A stretch of 64,000 bases of DNA from NCBI RefSeq assembly GCF_003054285.1, contig NZ_QBKS01000001.1, forward strand, positions 2,675,300 to 2,739,299. Direction: 5' to 3'. The DNA comes from Litoreibacter ponti. GTDB taxonomy: Bacteria; Pseudomonadota; Alphaproteobacteria; Rhodobacterales; Rhodobacteraceae. A model generated the notes under the pieces. It was not told where the DNA came from, ran no database searches, and was given only the letters and a program-made list of their open reading frames with translations. Each line of letters opens with the position of its first letter. Positions within the stretch are counted from its first letter, which is position 1. Of this stretch, positions 31,710 through 40,206 are shown piece by piece. Made by a program: the position numbers and the translations under genes.

Positions 31710-33596
31710 ATGATGTTTGATTTTTTTATCTCGTTGTCGTCGGGCTTTCGCCGCGCAATCCTGCTCTCCATCGATGTCATTTCAATCGCAGTCAGCGTCG
31801 TTTTTGCGTTTGCGATTCTCGAAGGGTCAGTTTGGCCTACGGCGGCACTTTCCCAATCGGGCCTCCTGATCCTGACCATCACTCTTTTGTCCGTGCCGGT
31901 GCTGATGCTGGTGGGCACCAACCGTGTGAAACTCTCCGCGTTCGAGATCTACGATGTGAACCTCGGCCTGTTCGCCGCGACCGCGATGGCCGCGATCACC
32001 GGCGTTCTTGCGGTGCTCAATGGCGTGCCGGATGCGTTTCAGTTGGCGATGGTCACCGCGGTGGCCTTCATGGGGGTACATGTCACCGGGCGACTGGTCG
32101 GCAGACACATCCTGCGACGCCGATTGACCGACGGTGAAGGGCGCATACCGGTTGCGATCTTCGGCGCTGGTGCGGCGGGCGTACAGCTTTTGGCGGCGTT
32201 GCGGAAGGATCTTTACATGCGCCCGGTCACGTTTGTGGATGACAATCCGGCGCTGCAATCGATGACGGTCTCTGGCATGAAGGTGCGGTCAAGATCCGAT
32301 CTTGAGCGAATGATCAGTCGCGGCCGCGTGCAGCGGATTTTGTTGGCGATGCCGTCGATGAACGAGGTCAAACTTCGTCGCGTTACGCAAGAGCTGTCGA
32401 GCCTAGGAACGGAAGTTCACGCCCTGCCGTCCTACACCGAGTTGGTCGAAGGCAAGGGTCTTGCAGGCAGCTTGCGACCTGTGACCGCGGACATGCTTCT
32501 GGGCCGCGACAAGGTGGATTTGCAGACCCCGGAGATGGCGCGGGCTTATGCCGGGCGCCGGGTCTTGATCACAGGGGCGGGTGGCTCGATCGGGTCCGAG
32601 TTGTGCCGTCAGATCCTTGCGTGTCGCCCGCAGCGGCTGACGCTGCTCGATCACTCCGAATACGCGCTCTACACCATCGCGCGAGAGTTGCAGCCCCTGG
32701 CGGACGCTGCGGGTATTGAGCTGACAGCGCGGCTTGGCTCGGTGTGCGACAAGGCGCGGATGCAGCATGTAATCGCGGAATCTGAGATCGATATCGTGCT
32801 GTTTGCGGCGGCCTATAAGCATGTTCCGCTGGTCGAGGACAACGAGATCGAGGGGCTACGCAACAATCTCTTCGGAACGCTGACAACCGCCGAAGTCGCG
32901 CAAGCCGCACAGGTCGAGCGTTTCATTCTGGTATCCACCGATAAGGCCGTGCGCCCGACAAATATCATGGGCGCGAGCAAGCGCCTTGCGGAGCTTGCGA
33001 TACAGGACCTGCAAACCCGCTCCGAGACGACCAAGTTCGCGATGGTCCGTTTCGGCAATGTTCTTGGCTCTTCGGGTTCGGTCATTCCGCTGTTCCAAGA
33101 GCAGATTGCCAAGGGCGGGCCGATCACGCTGACCCATGAGAAGATCACGCGATACTTCATGACGCTGTCGGAGGCCTCTCGTCTGGTGCTTCTGGCAGGT
33201 GCCTATGCCGATGGCGGGGATGTTTTCGTGCTCGACATGGGTGCGCCCGTGAACATCCGCGATCTGGCCCGTCGCATGGTCGAGCTGTCCGGCCTGACCG
33301 TGCGCGATGACGAAAACCCGTTGGGCGATATTGAGGTCGAAACCATCGGGCTGCGCCCCGGCGAAAAGCTCTATGAAGAGCTGTTTCTCGGCAAGGATAT
33401 CCTGCCCACGCCGCATCCGAAGATCATGCGGGCCGAGGAAAACCGGCTATCTCAGATCGAGATGGCCCGCATCCTGAAGCAGGTGCGTGAGGTCATCGCG
33501 ACCCAGGACGCCGATGCGCTGCGCTATATTTTGCAGGAAAGCGTGGATGGCTTTCAGGGCGTCGACGTGGCCGCGAAGGTGGATGGCCTGCGCTGA
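31710..33596 (+). CDS. Membrane-bound nucleotide-sugar 4,6-dehydratase (CapD/WbpM/PglF type)
   Basis: 628 residues. Four N-terminal membrane helices (about 12-35, 47-67, 83-104, 108-130), a CoA-binding-like Rossmann unit (AIFGAGAAGVQL, about 148) and the catalytic SDR domain starting ITGAGGSIGSELCRQIL (about 287). The active site is the unusual Ser-Met-Lys triad: S409 in VSTDKAV and M420/K424 in NIMGASKR. FAAAYKHVPLVE is also diagnostic. Members convert UDP-GlcNAc to a 4-keto-6-deoxy sugar for surface glycans. The start is the first of two adjacent ATG codons. Confidence 0.94.
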   Translation: MMFDFFISLSSGFRRAILLSIDVISIAVSVVFAFAILEGSVWPTAALSQSGLLILTITLLSVPVLMLVGTNRVKLSAFEIYDVNLGLFAATAMAAITGVLAVLNGVPDAFQLAMVTAVAFMGVHVTGRLVGRHILRRRLTDGEGRIPVAIFGAGAAGVQLLAALRKDLYMRPVTFVDDNPALQSMTVSGMKVRSRSDLERMISRGRVQRILLAMPSMNEVKLRRVTQELSSLGTEVHALPSYTELVEGKGLAGSLRPVTADMLLGRDKVDLQTPEMARAYAGRRVLITGAGGSIGSELCRQILACRPQRLTLLDHSEYALYTIARELQPLADAAGIELTARLGSVCDKARMQHVIAESEIDIVLFAAAYKHVPLVEDNEIEGLRNNLFGTLTTAEVAQAAQVERFILVSTDKAVRPTNIMGASKRLAELAIQDLQTRSETTKFAMVRFGNVLGSSGSVIPLFQEQIAKGGPITLTHEKITRYFMTLSEASRLVLLAGAYADGGDVFVLDMGAPVNIRDLARRMVELSGLTVRDDENPLGDIEVETIGLRPGEKLYEELFLGKDILPTPHPKIMRAEENRLSQIEMARILKQVREVIATQDADALRYILQESVDGFQGVDVAAKVDGLR

Positions 33597-33607
33597 GCGG
33601 CTTTGGT

Positions 33608-34456
33608 GTGAAATCGAACTCCCCTTGTCTTTTGATGGGCGCGTCGAGCCGCGTCGGCTCCATGATCGCGCGGGTTTGGCGTGCGGGAGCTTTCCCTGTC
33701 CTGACCCAAGCGCGCCGTGGGCCATGCGATCTTGTGTGGGACCCGCTGGCTGACGGAACGGCGCCGCTTGAAGCGTTCTGCGCGAAGCAGGGTCGTCTAT
33801 CTGCAATCGTCTCCTTCGTCGGTGCGACGCCCGGCGGCTCTGGTGAGATGTCTCAGACTGCTGCTCTGGCGTCTTGCCTCCTGAAAGCGGCGAAGGCGTG
33901 CGGTATCTCGCGGGTGCTGCTGGCATCTTCTTCTGCCGTGTATGGTCCCGGGCAAAACCTGACTGAGGCGCATCCGCTGCTTGGTTCATCGGACTACGCG
34001 CGGGCCAAGATCGATATGGAGAATGTTGCTGCCGGATACCGCACGCCCGCGCTCAACGTGTGTTGTCTGAGGATCGGCAACGTGGCCGGGGCGGACGCGC
34101 TTCTTGGTCCCTCGGGACACCACCGATACATTGATCGATATGCGGACGGCGGCGGGCCCATGCGCAGCTATATCGGGCTCAAAAGCCTCGCGCGCACGCT
34201 CGAGGCGCTGTTGGGCCATACCGAGCCTTTGCCCTATTTTCTCAACGTCGCAACAGCGCCGCCTGTGGCGATGGAGGAGCTCGCCGAGCATCGCGGGCTA
34301 GATTGGGAATGGCGCGAGGCTGCGCCACACACCGGGCATCTTCAACGGATCACCCTCGACGTGTCGCGGCTGCGAGCGTATGTCGGGGACGGCGTGCTCA
34401 AAGCGGACGCGCAAAGCCTGGTTTCGGAATTGGACGGTCTCGATGACACCCACTAA
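33608..34456 (+). CDS. NAD-dependent epimerase/dehydratase (SDR) family protein
   Basis: 282 residues with a GTG start 12 nt after the dehydratase stop. Nucleotide-binding motif LLMGASSRVGSMIARVW, ASSSAVYGPG, and the catalytic YxxxK in SDYARAK; RIGNVAGADALLG follows as in extended SDR enzymes. It probably modifies a nucleotide sugar for the adjacent glycosyl-lipid pathway. The exact sugar cannot be predicted. It overlaps the sugar transferase by 14 nt, implying coupled translation. Confidence 0.85.
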   Translation: MKSNSPCLLMGASSRVGSMIARVWRAGAFPVLTQARRGPCDLVWDPLADGTAPLEAFCAKQGRLSAIVSFVGATPGGSGEMSQTAALASCLLKAAKACGISRVLLASSSAVYGPGQNLTEAHPLLGSSDYARAKIDMENVAAGYRTPALNVCCLRIGNVAGADALLGPSGHHRYIDRYADGGGPMRSYIGLKSLARTLEALLGHTEPLPYFLNVATAPPVAMEELAEHRGLDWEWREAAPHTGHLQRITLDVSRLRAYVGDGVLKADAQSLVSELDGLDDTH

Positions 34457-35036
34457 ACGCGCGTTTGATTTGCTGTGCGTTCTGGTGCTTGGCCTGATTT
34501 TATTGCCGGTCTTTATTTTGGTGGCGATCTGGATCGCGGTCCAAGACGGTCGTCCGATCCTCTACCGGTCAGAGCGGATGCGTACCCCGACGCAGGCTTT
34601 CGATTTGCTGAAGTTCCGCACTATGACTGTTGCCGACGCGGATCGCGGGGTGTCTGGTGGGGACAAGTCATCCCGTGTGACCCGTGTCGGGGCCAAGCTC
34701 AGACGTCTGCGGCTCGATGAGATCCCCCAGCTGTGGAATGTGCTAGTGGGCGACATCAGCTTCGTCGGCCCCCGACCGCCGCTGCGGGAATATGTCGAGC
34801 GTTTTCCCGATCTCTACGCAGAGGTTCTCAAGAGCAGGCCGGGTATCACGGGCCTTGCATCCGTGAAGTTTCATCGCCGGGAAGGGGCGTTGCTGGCGGC
34901 CTGCAATACACCCGCAGAGACTGATGAGGTCTATGCCCGGCGATGTGTGCCCCGAAAGGCGCAGCTGGACTTGATTTACCAGAGAAATCGCTCGATTTGC
35001 TTTGATGCCATATTGATGATCAAAACGGTCTTTTGA
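34443..35036 (+). CDS. Initiating sugar-phosphate transferase (PF02397 family)
   Basis: 197 residues from MTPTKRAFDLLC. One N-terminal re-entrant/membrane helix (LCVLVLGLILLPVFILVAIWI), then the family blocks GRPILYRSERM, FDLLKFRTMTV, LRRLRLDEIPQLWNVLVGDISFVGPRPP (catalytic Asp-Glu) and RPGITGLASVKFHRR. These monotopic enzymes transfer a sugar-1-phosphate from a UDP-sugar to undecaprenyl phosphate, the first step of a lipid-linked glycan. It is a short PglC-like form without the extra N-terminal helices; the upstream dehydratase supplies a matching UDP-sugar. Confidence 0.93.
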   Translation: MTPTKRAFDLLCVLVLGLILLPVFILVAIWIAVQDGRPILYRSERMRTPTQAFDLLKFRTMTVADADRGVSGGDKSSRVTRVGAKLRRLRLDEIPQLWNVLVGDISFVGPRPPLREYVERFPDLYAEVLKSRPGITGLASVKFHRREGALLAACNTPAETDEVYARRCVPRKAQLDLIYQRNRSICFDAILMIKTVF

Positions 35037-35043
35037 CTTGGAG

Positions 35044-35071
35044 TTGACAGGATGCGGCGCATAGCGCATCC
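35044..35071 (+). promoter_or_regulatory. TTGACA element and 7-bp hairpin upstream of ugd
   Basis: TTGACA (35044-35049) is followed at once by an inverted repeat GGATGCG / CGCATCC (35050-35071, loop GCGCATAG). It may be a promoter plus operator or leader hairpin for ugd, whose ATG is at 35103. No convincing -10 was found. Confidence 0.3.
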
Positions 35072-35102
35072 GAGGCGCACGTTTTCTGCGGAAGGGTTCT
35101 TT

Positions 35103-36440
35103 ATGAAAATCGCGATGATTGGCACGGGGTATGTTGGCCTAGTCTCCGGCGTTTGTTTCTCGGATTTCGGGCATAACGTGGTGTGCGTCGACCAAGATCC
35201 GCGCAAGATCGAGATGCTGAATGCCGGTGAGGTGCCGATCTACGAGCCCGGGCTCGACGCGCTGATGGCGAAGAATGTCGAGGCTGGCCGTCTGTCCTTT
35301 ACCACTGATCTGAACGAGGGGATCAAGGACGCTGAAGCGGTGTTCATCGCCGTTGGGACGCCCACGCGACGGGGCGACGGGCATGCGGACCTGACGTTTG
35401 TTTATGCCGCGGCGCAGGATATCGCGACAGCGCTCGTAGCCGCGGGCAATCCCTACACCGTGATCGTCACCAAATCGACTGTGCCGGTGGGCACCAATCG
35501 GCAGGTGAAGCAGGTTGTCCGCAAGGCCGCGCCCGATTTGCAATTTGATGTGGCCTCCAACCCGGAGTTCCTGCGCGAAGGGGCGGCAATCGAGGACTTC
35601 ATGAAGCCTGACCGCGTGGTCGTCGGGGTCCAGAACGATCGTGCTGCAGAGGTCATGCAAGAGATTTACCGCCCGCTATTCCTGCGCGATTTCCCAATCA
35701 TCACGACCGATCTGGAAAGCGCGGAGATGATCAAATACGCAGCCAACGCGTTTTTGGCGACGAAGATCACCTTCATCAACGAAATCGCCGCGCTTTGCGA
35801 AAAGACTGGCGCGGATATCAAGAATGTCTCGAAAGGGATGGGGCTGGACAACCGGATCGGCAACAAGTTTCTGCATGCGGGTCCCGGTTACGGCGGCTCG
35901 TGCTTTCCGAAAGATACCAGCGCTTTGGCGCGGATCGGCCAGGAACACGCCGTTCCCATGCAAATCACGGAGGCCGTCATTCGCGTCAATGACGGGGTGA
36001 AGGCGCGGATGATCGAGAAGCTGCGCGATCTCTGCGAGGGCTCGTTCAACGGCAAGACGATTGCGGTATTGGGCGTGACCTTCAAGCCCAATACCGACGA
36101 CATGCGCGATGCGCCGTCGCTGACGATCGTACCCGCACTGGTAGGCGGAGGCGCCAAGGTGCGTGTGGTCGATCCGCAAGGCGCACGGGAGGGCGAGCAT
36201 CTGCTGCCCGGCGTGCAGTGGCATGATGACCCGTACAAGGCCGCTCAGAAGGCGGACGCGCTGATCATCCTGACCGAGTGGAACGAGTTCCGCGCGTTGG
36301 ATCTCAAGAAACTTGCACGCAAGATGGCAAGCCCCCGGATGGCTGATCTGCGCAACATCTATAGCGCGAAAGATGCCAAGCGGTCGGGGTTTGAGGCCTA
36401 TGTCTCGGTCGGTCGCGAAGACATGTTCAGCGTCGGCTGA
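35103..36440 (+). CDS. ugd: UDP-glucose 6-dehydrogenase
   Basis: 445 residues from MKIAMIGTGYVGLVSG. NAD-binding GTGYVGLVSGVCFSDFGH, SNPEFLREGAAIEDFMKPDR, EMIKYAANAFLATKITFINE and the catalytic Cys267 in GGSCFPKDT. The C-terminal UDP-binding domain has LGVTFKPNTDDMRDAPSL. It oxidises UDP-glucose to UDP-glucuronate for acidic exopolysaccharide or capsule, fitting the neighbouring glycan genes. The longer reading 17 codons upstream lacks homology. Confidence 0.97.
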   Translation: MKIAMIGTGYVGLVSGVCFSDFGHNVVCVDQDPRKIEMLNAGEVPIYEPGLDALMAKNVEAGRLSFTTDLNEGIKDAEAVFIAVGTPTRRGDGHADLTFVYAAAQDIATALVAAGNPYTVIVTKSTVPVGTNRQVKQVVRKAAPDLQFDVASNPEFLREGAAIEDFMKPDRVVVGVQNDRAAEVMQEIYRPLFLRDFPIITTDLESAEMIKYAANAFLATKITFINEIAALCEKTGADIKNVSKGMGLDNRIGNKFLHAGPGYGGSCFPKDTSALARIGQEHAVPMQITEAVIRVNDGVKARMIEKLRDLCEGSFNGKTIAVLGVTFKPNTDDMRDAPSLTIVPALVGGGAKVRVVDPQGAREGEHLLPGVQWHDDPYKAAQKADALIILTEWNEFRALDLKKLARKMASPRMADLRNIYSAKDAKRSGFEAYVSVGREDMFSVG

Positions 36441-36447
36441 ACGCAAA

Positions 36448-36474
36448 ACGGCCGCCCGGATCAGGGGCGGCCGT
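36448..36474. terminator. GC hairpin between ugd and trxA, terminator on minus
   Basis: Ten-pair stem ACGGCCGCCC / GGGCGGCCGT with a seven-base loop. On the minus strand it is followed by TTTTG, fitting a terminator for trxA; on plus the following sequence is not T-rich. Confidence 0.7.
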
Positions 36475-36494
36475 CAGTGTTAGATTGGCTGGGA

Positions 36495-36815
36495 TCAGAC
36501 GCTTTCGTCGATCCAGCTTTGGAACGCGGATTTCGGGGCGGCGCCAACGCGGTTCGAAATCACTTCACCATCTTTGAACATGTAGAGCGCGGGGATCGAG
36601 CGCACGCCCACCTGGGCCGCCACATTGGGGTTCTCGTCGAGGTTCACTTTGACGATTTTCACCTTGCCCGCGTACTCGTCCGACAGCTCTTCCAGCGCCG
36701 GGCCGATCTGCTTGCAGGGGCCGCACCATTCGGCCCAGAAATCGACCATCACGGGGATGTCGGACTTGAGGACTTCGGCCTCGAACGATGCGTCAGTTGC
36801 GGCGACGGTGGCCAT
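36495..36815 (-). CDS. trxA: Thioredoxin 1
   Basis: 106 residues from MATVAATDASFEAEV. The redox site is FWAEWCGPCKQIGP (Cys31/Cys34); the cis-Pro loop VRSIPALYMFKDGEV and N-terminal VMVDF are canonical. It is the general cytoplasmic disulfide reductase, recycled by thioredoxin reductase. It lies 64 nt after addA, a common alphaproteobacterial arrangement (addB-addA-trxA). Confidence 0.97.
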   Translation of the reverse strand: MATVAATDASFEAEVLKSDIPVMVDFWAEWCGPCKQIGPALEELSDEYAGKVKIVKVNLDENPNVAAQVGVRSIPALYMFKDGEVISNRVGAAPKSAFQSWIDESV

Positions 36816-36879
36816 GTGCGTGCTCTCCAGATGGGGTTTCAATTCAGGAGTCGGAACCTAAGAGTGCGCCCCGCAGACG

Positions 36880-39800
36880 TCAAGATGTATGGGCTGACAC
36901 CAGCGCTTGCCTCACGATGTCGTGTGGCATGGGCATAAGAGTGGCGGTCTCGGTCCAAAGGATTGCGATCTCTATCTTTTTGCCGAGGTAGATCGCTTCT
37001 AGCATCTCAAGATAAGCGCCCATCTGCGCGGAAATTCCGCTGGGGACCGATTTCGGCTGGTTTGGAACGACGGTGTTCGACTTGAAATCCACGGCAAGGA
37101 TTCGGTCAGGCTCAATCAACAAACGGTCGATAGTCCCAAGCGCCACGCGTCCGTCGAGCGCGGCAATCGGTGCGGTGAGGGAGACCTCTGCCATGGTGCC
37201 GGGCGCAAAGATATAGGCGAGATGGGGGGCGTCGAGCACGCGGCGCGCGAGCGGCAGGAGGTCCTCGTCGCCGGGGCCGACGCGCCCGAGGTTTGTGGCG
37301 GCAGCTTCCCAGTCGGCGACCGACAGGTTCGGGAGGTGTTCGAGAAGCCTGTGCAGGACGGTGCCGCGTATCTTGGCGGCGTCCTCATCCAATGCGCGCC
37401 CGGTTGGGTCGGGCAAAGCTTTCGGACCTTCCAATTTGGACGGTAAGAGAGGCTCGCTATCGCGTTTCGGCTCTGGCGCCTTGGCGTGTGCCCATCCGGG
37501 CAACTCCGCTGTTGCGTCGATTTTGGACACTGTCTGCGCTGGGAGGTCTTCGGGCCAAGCAAGATGGGTCAGCCGCGCCGGGTTACCCGCCGCCCGCATG
37601 CCCTCGGCCGCGACGGCGTACCAGCCGCCATCCTCTAGCTTCGCGGGATCACCTGCGCCGCAGATGATCAGCCAGCTTTCGGCCCGGGTCATCGCGACAT
37701 AGAGCAGCCGCATCCGTTCTTCGCGTTGCCGGTCCTTTAGTGTTTCAGTCAGAACCAGCTGCCCGTTCGGCATTTCAGCGGACCGCGCCTTCCACAGGGC
37801 CGCACCGCCTGCGTCGAGGATTTCTTCGTCGACGCTCGTTTTGGTCTTGCCGGTATCGGGCAGGATCACGATGGGTGCTTCGAGCCCCTTGGCGCCGTGC
37901 ACGGTCATCACCCGAATTGCGTCGCCCGCGCTGTCCATCTGTCGCTTGATCGTCACCTCATCGCGCGACAGCCATTCAAGAAACCCCGTGAGCGAGGGCA
38001 CATCCGTGCGCTCGTAAGCCATCGCCTGATCGAGAAGCGCGCTGATGCCTTCCTCGGCCTCTGGGCCCAGCCGTGTGATCAGCCGACGGCGGCCGTTGTG
38101 GAGGGTCAGCACTCGCTCCAGCAGGTCGTAGGGTCGGTCGAAATCAGCGCGGTTCCGAAGATCCTGAAGCATTGCGTAGAGCTGCGGGAAGCGGTCCTTC
38201 TGCTCCTCCAAGGCCGCGCGTAGATAGGAGGGCCTGCCATGAGCGAGATCGAACAGCTCCGCCTCACTGATCCCGCAAAGGGGCGAGCGCAGCACCGCAG
38301 CGAGCGACAGGTCGTCCTCGGGCGTGGCGAGGTAATTGAGAAGCGCGGTCAGGTCTTTGACCCCGATCTCTGCGCCGATGCGCAGACGGTCCGCGCCCGC
38401 CATCGGCAGCTCAAGCGCCTTACATGCGCGGATGATCTCGTGAAACAGCGTTGATCGTCGCTGCACAAGGATCAGGAAATCCCCGGCTGTGATGCGGCGG
38501 GTCACCGGCGCGCCGTCGACGATCTGGGTGATCTGGCCATGGGCGATCCGGTCGCGGATCGTCTCTGCGATCTTGCGCGCAAGGATCACCGAATGATGAG
38601 TGTCGCCCACAATGTCGACGGGGTCATACCAGTCCCGCTCGTCGCGCTGGTCGCTCTTTTCGATCCACGGCCAAAGGTCGACGCGGCCGGGCAGCTCTGA
38701 TTTGAACGCGATGTGTTCGATCTTGTCGCCCATGCCCTTGAGGCGGGGGCCTGTGAAGCAGTGGTCGACGAGGCGCAAGACAGGCTCGCTGGAGCGGAAG
38801 GAATGCAACAGATCCTGCCGTGCGAGGCTTTTGCCGACATTGTGCAGCGCCTCGTCGAAATGGTGGCGCATCGCCTCGAACGCATCGGGGTCCGCGCCTT
38901 GGAAAGAGTAGATCGACTGCTTCTGATCGCCGACCACGAAGATCGTGCGTTCCGTATCGGCCCGGGCACCCACGCCGGACGTGAACTCCTGCGCCAACAG
39001 TCGCACGACGTCCCATTGCCGCGGTGAGGTGTCCTGCGCCTCGTCGACAAGAATATGGTCGATGCCGCCATCGAGCCGGAACAGAACCCAGGCGGCCATT
39101 TTGCTATCGGTCAACAAAGTGCGCGTCTTGAGGATCAGGTCATCGAAGTCGAGCCATGCGCGGCGCTGCTTGTGCGTCTCGATCCTTGGCAGAACGGCCC
39201 CGGCGAAATGGTGCAGGGCGCGTGACTTCTCGAACGCCTGCAAGGCGAGGCGCGGCTGGCGCGCATCGCTGACGCGCATCCGCAGCGCATCGAAAGGCCC
39301 CAGAAGCGGGCCAAGCGCATCCTTGGCATCCTTCGTAGGCGGATGTGTGCGGGGCAGGCCCGCGCTTTTGCCCGATGCTGTCAGAAACAGAGTTTCCAGC
39401 CGAGCGAGCGTGTCGAGCGATGGGACTGCCAGGTCTATTGCAGCAAGGTTGCGGCCCAACTGCGCATCGGATGTTTTTTCGCAGCTGCCAAGAACGGCGC
39501 TCGCGTCGCGTAGCATCTCTGCCTCGCCGCCCAGAAAGACGCTGGCAAGAATGCTTTCTTCGGTGACGCTTGCGTCAAGATCACACAGGGCGCGCAGATC
39601 GGTATCCAGCATGGGCTGCGCGAATAGCTCTCTTTGCGACAGAAGCTCCATCATGAAGCCCTGGGTGTCTACACCAGAGAAATGCCGCGCGAAGCCCGAT
39701 AGCGCGCCCGGGTCCTCTTCGGCCAATTCGTCGAGCACCTCTTCAAACAGTGCGCGCAGCGTGCGGTCGTCCATTTCCGTGAAGGCGGGGGAGACGCCCG

Positions 39801-40206
39801 CCTCGAATGGGAAGCGGCGCAGGAGAGCCGCGCAGAATGAGTGGATGGTCTGGATCTTCAGCCCGCCCGGTGTCTCGATCGCCTTGGCAAACAGGCGACG
39901 CGCCTCTTCGAGTTTGGTTTCGCTGACCGTCGTGCCGAGCTTCGCGAGGTTTTCGCGCAGCTCCCTGTCGGGCATCATGGCCCATTCGCCCAGCCGGTCG
40001 AACAGCCGGTTTTGCATCTCTGATGCGGCGGCCTTGGTGTAGGTCAGACAGAGGATCCGCTCCGGCGGGGTCTCGTTCAAAAGGAGCCGCGCGACCCGGT
40101 CGGTCAGAACGCGCGTCTTGCCAGAGCCCGCATTGGCGGCGAGCCATGTGGAGGAGGTCGGGTCAGCGGCGCTGACCTGCGCGCGGGTGGCGGCGTTCAT
40201 CTTCAT
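36880..40206 (-). CDS. addA: Double-strand break repair helicase-nuclease subunit AddA
   Basis: 1108 residues. UvrD-type helicase: Walker A AANAGSGKTRVL (24-31), LCLTYTKAAASEMQNRL, TIHSFCAALLRRFPFEAG, Walker B-type LVDEAQDTSPRQW, VGDQKQSIYSFQGADPDAF and VMTVHGAKGLEAPIVILPD. The C-terminal PD-(D/E)xK nuclease has DRILAVDFKSN. With AddB it resects DNA ends to load RecA. ATG at 40206 overlaps the addB stop (ATGA); another ATG two codons later is possible. Confidence 0.96.
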   Translation of the reverse strand: MKMNAATRAQVSAADPTSSTWLAANAGSGKTRVLTDRVARLLLNETPPERILCLTYTKAAASEMQNRLFDRLGEWAMMPDRELRENLAKLGTTVSETKLEEARRLFAKAIETPGGLKIQTIHSFCAALLRRFPFEAGVSPAFTEMDDRTLRALFEEVLDELAEEDPGALSGFARHFSGVDTQGFMMELLSQRELFAQPMLDTDLRALCDLDASVTEESILASVFLGGEAEMLRDASAVLGSCEKTSDAQLGRNLAAIDLAVPSLDTLARLETLFLTASGKSAGLPRTHPPTKDAKDALGPLLGPFDALRMRVSDARQPRLALQAFEKSRALHHFAGAVLPRIETHKQRRAWLDFDDLILKTRTLLTDSKMAAWVLFRLDGGIDHILVDEAQDTSPRQWDVVRLLAQEFTSGVGARADTERTIFVVGDQKQSIYSFQGADPDAFEAMRHHFDEALHNVGKSLARQDLLHSFRSSEPVLRLVDHCFTGPRLKGMGDKIEHIAFKSELPGRVDLWPWIEKSDQRDERDWYDPVDIVGDTHHSVILARKIAETIRDRIAHGQITQIVDGAPVTRRITAGDFLILVQRRSTLFHEIIRACKALELPMAGADRLRIGAEIGVKDLTALLNYLATPEDDLSLAAVLRSPLCGISEAELFDLAHGRPSYLRAALEEQKDRFPQLYAMLQDLRNRADFDRPYDLLERVLTLHNGRRRLITRLGPEAEEGISALLDQAMAYERTDVPSLTGFLEWLSRDEVTIKRQMDSAGDAIRVMTVHGAKGLEAPIVILPDTGKTKTSVDEEILDAGGAALWKARSAEMPNGQLVLTETLKDRQREERMRLLYVAMTRAESWLIICGAGDPAKLEDGGWYAVAAEGMRAAGNPARLTHLAWPEDLPAQTVSKIDATAELPGWAHAKAPEPKRDSEPLLPSKLEGPKALPDPTGRALDEDAAKIRGTVLHRLLEHLPNLSVADWEAAATNLGRVGPGDEDLLPLARRVLDAPHLAYIFAPGTMAEVSLTAPIAALDGRVALGTIDRLLIEPDRILAVDFKSNTVVPNQPKSVPSGISAQMGAYLEMLEAIYLGKKIEIAILWTETATLMPMPHDIVRQALVSAHTS

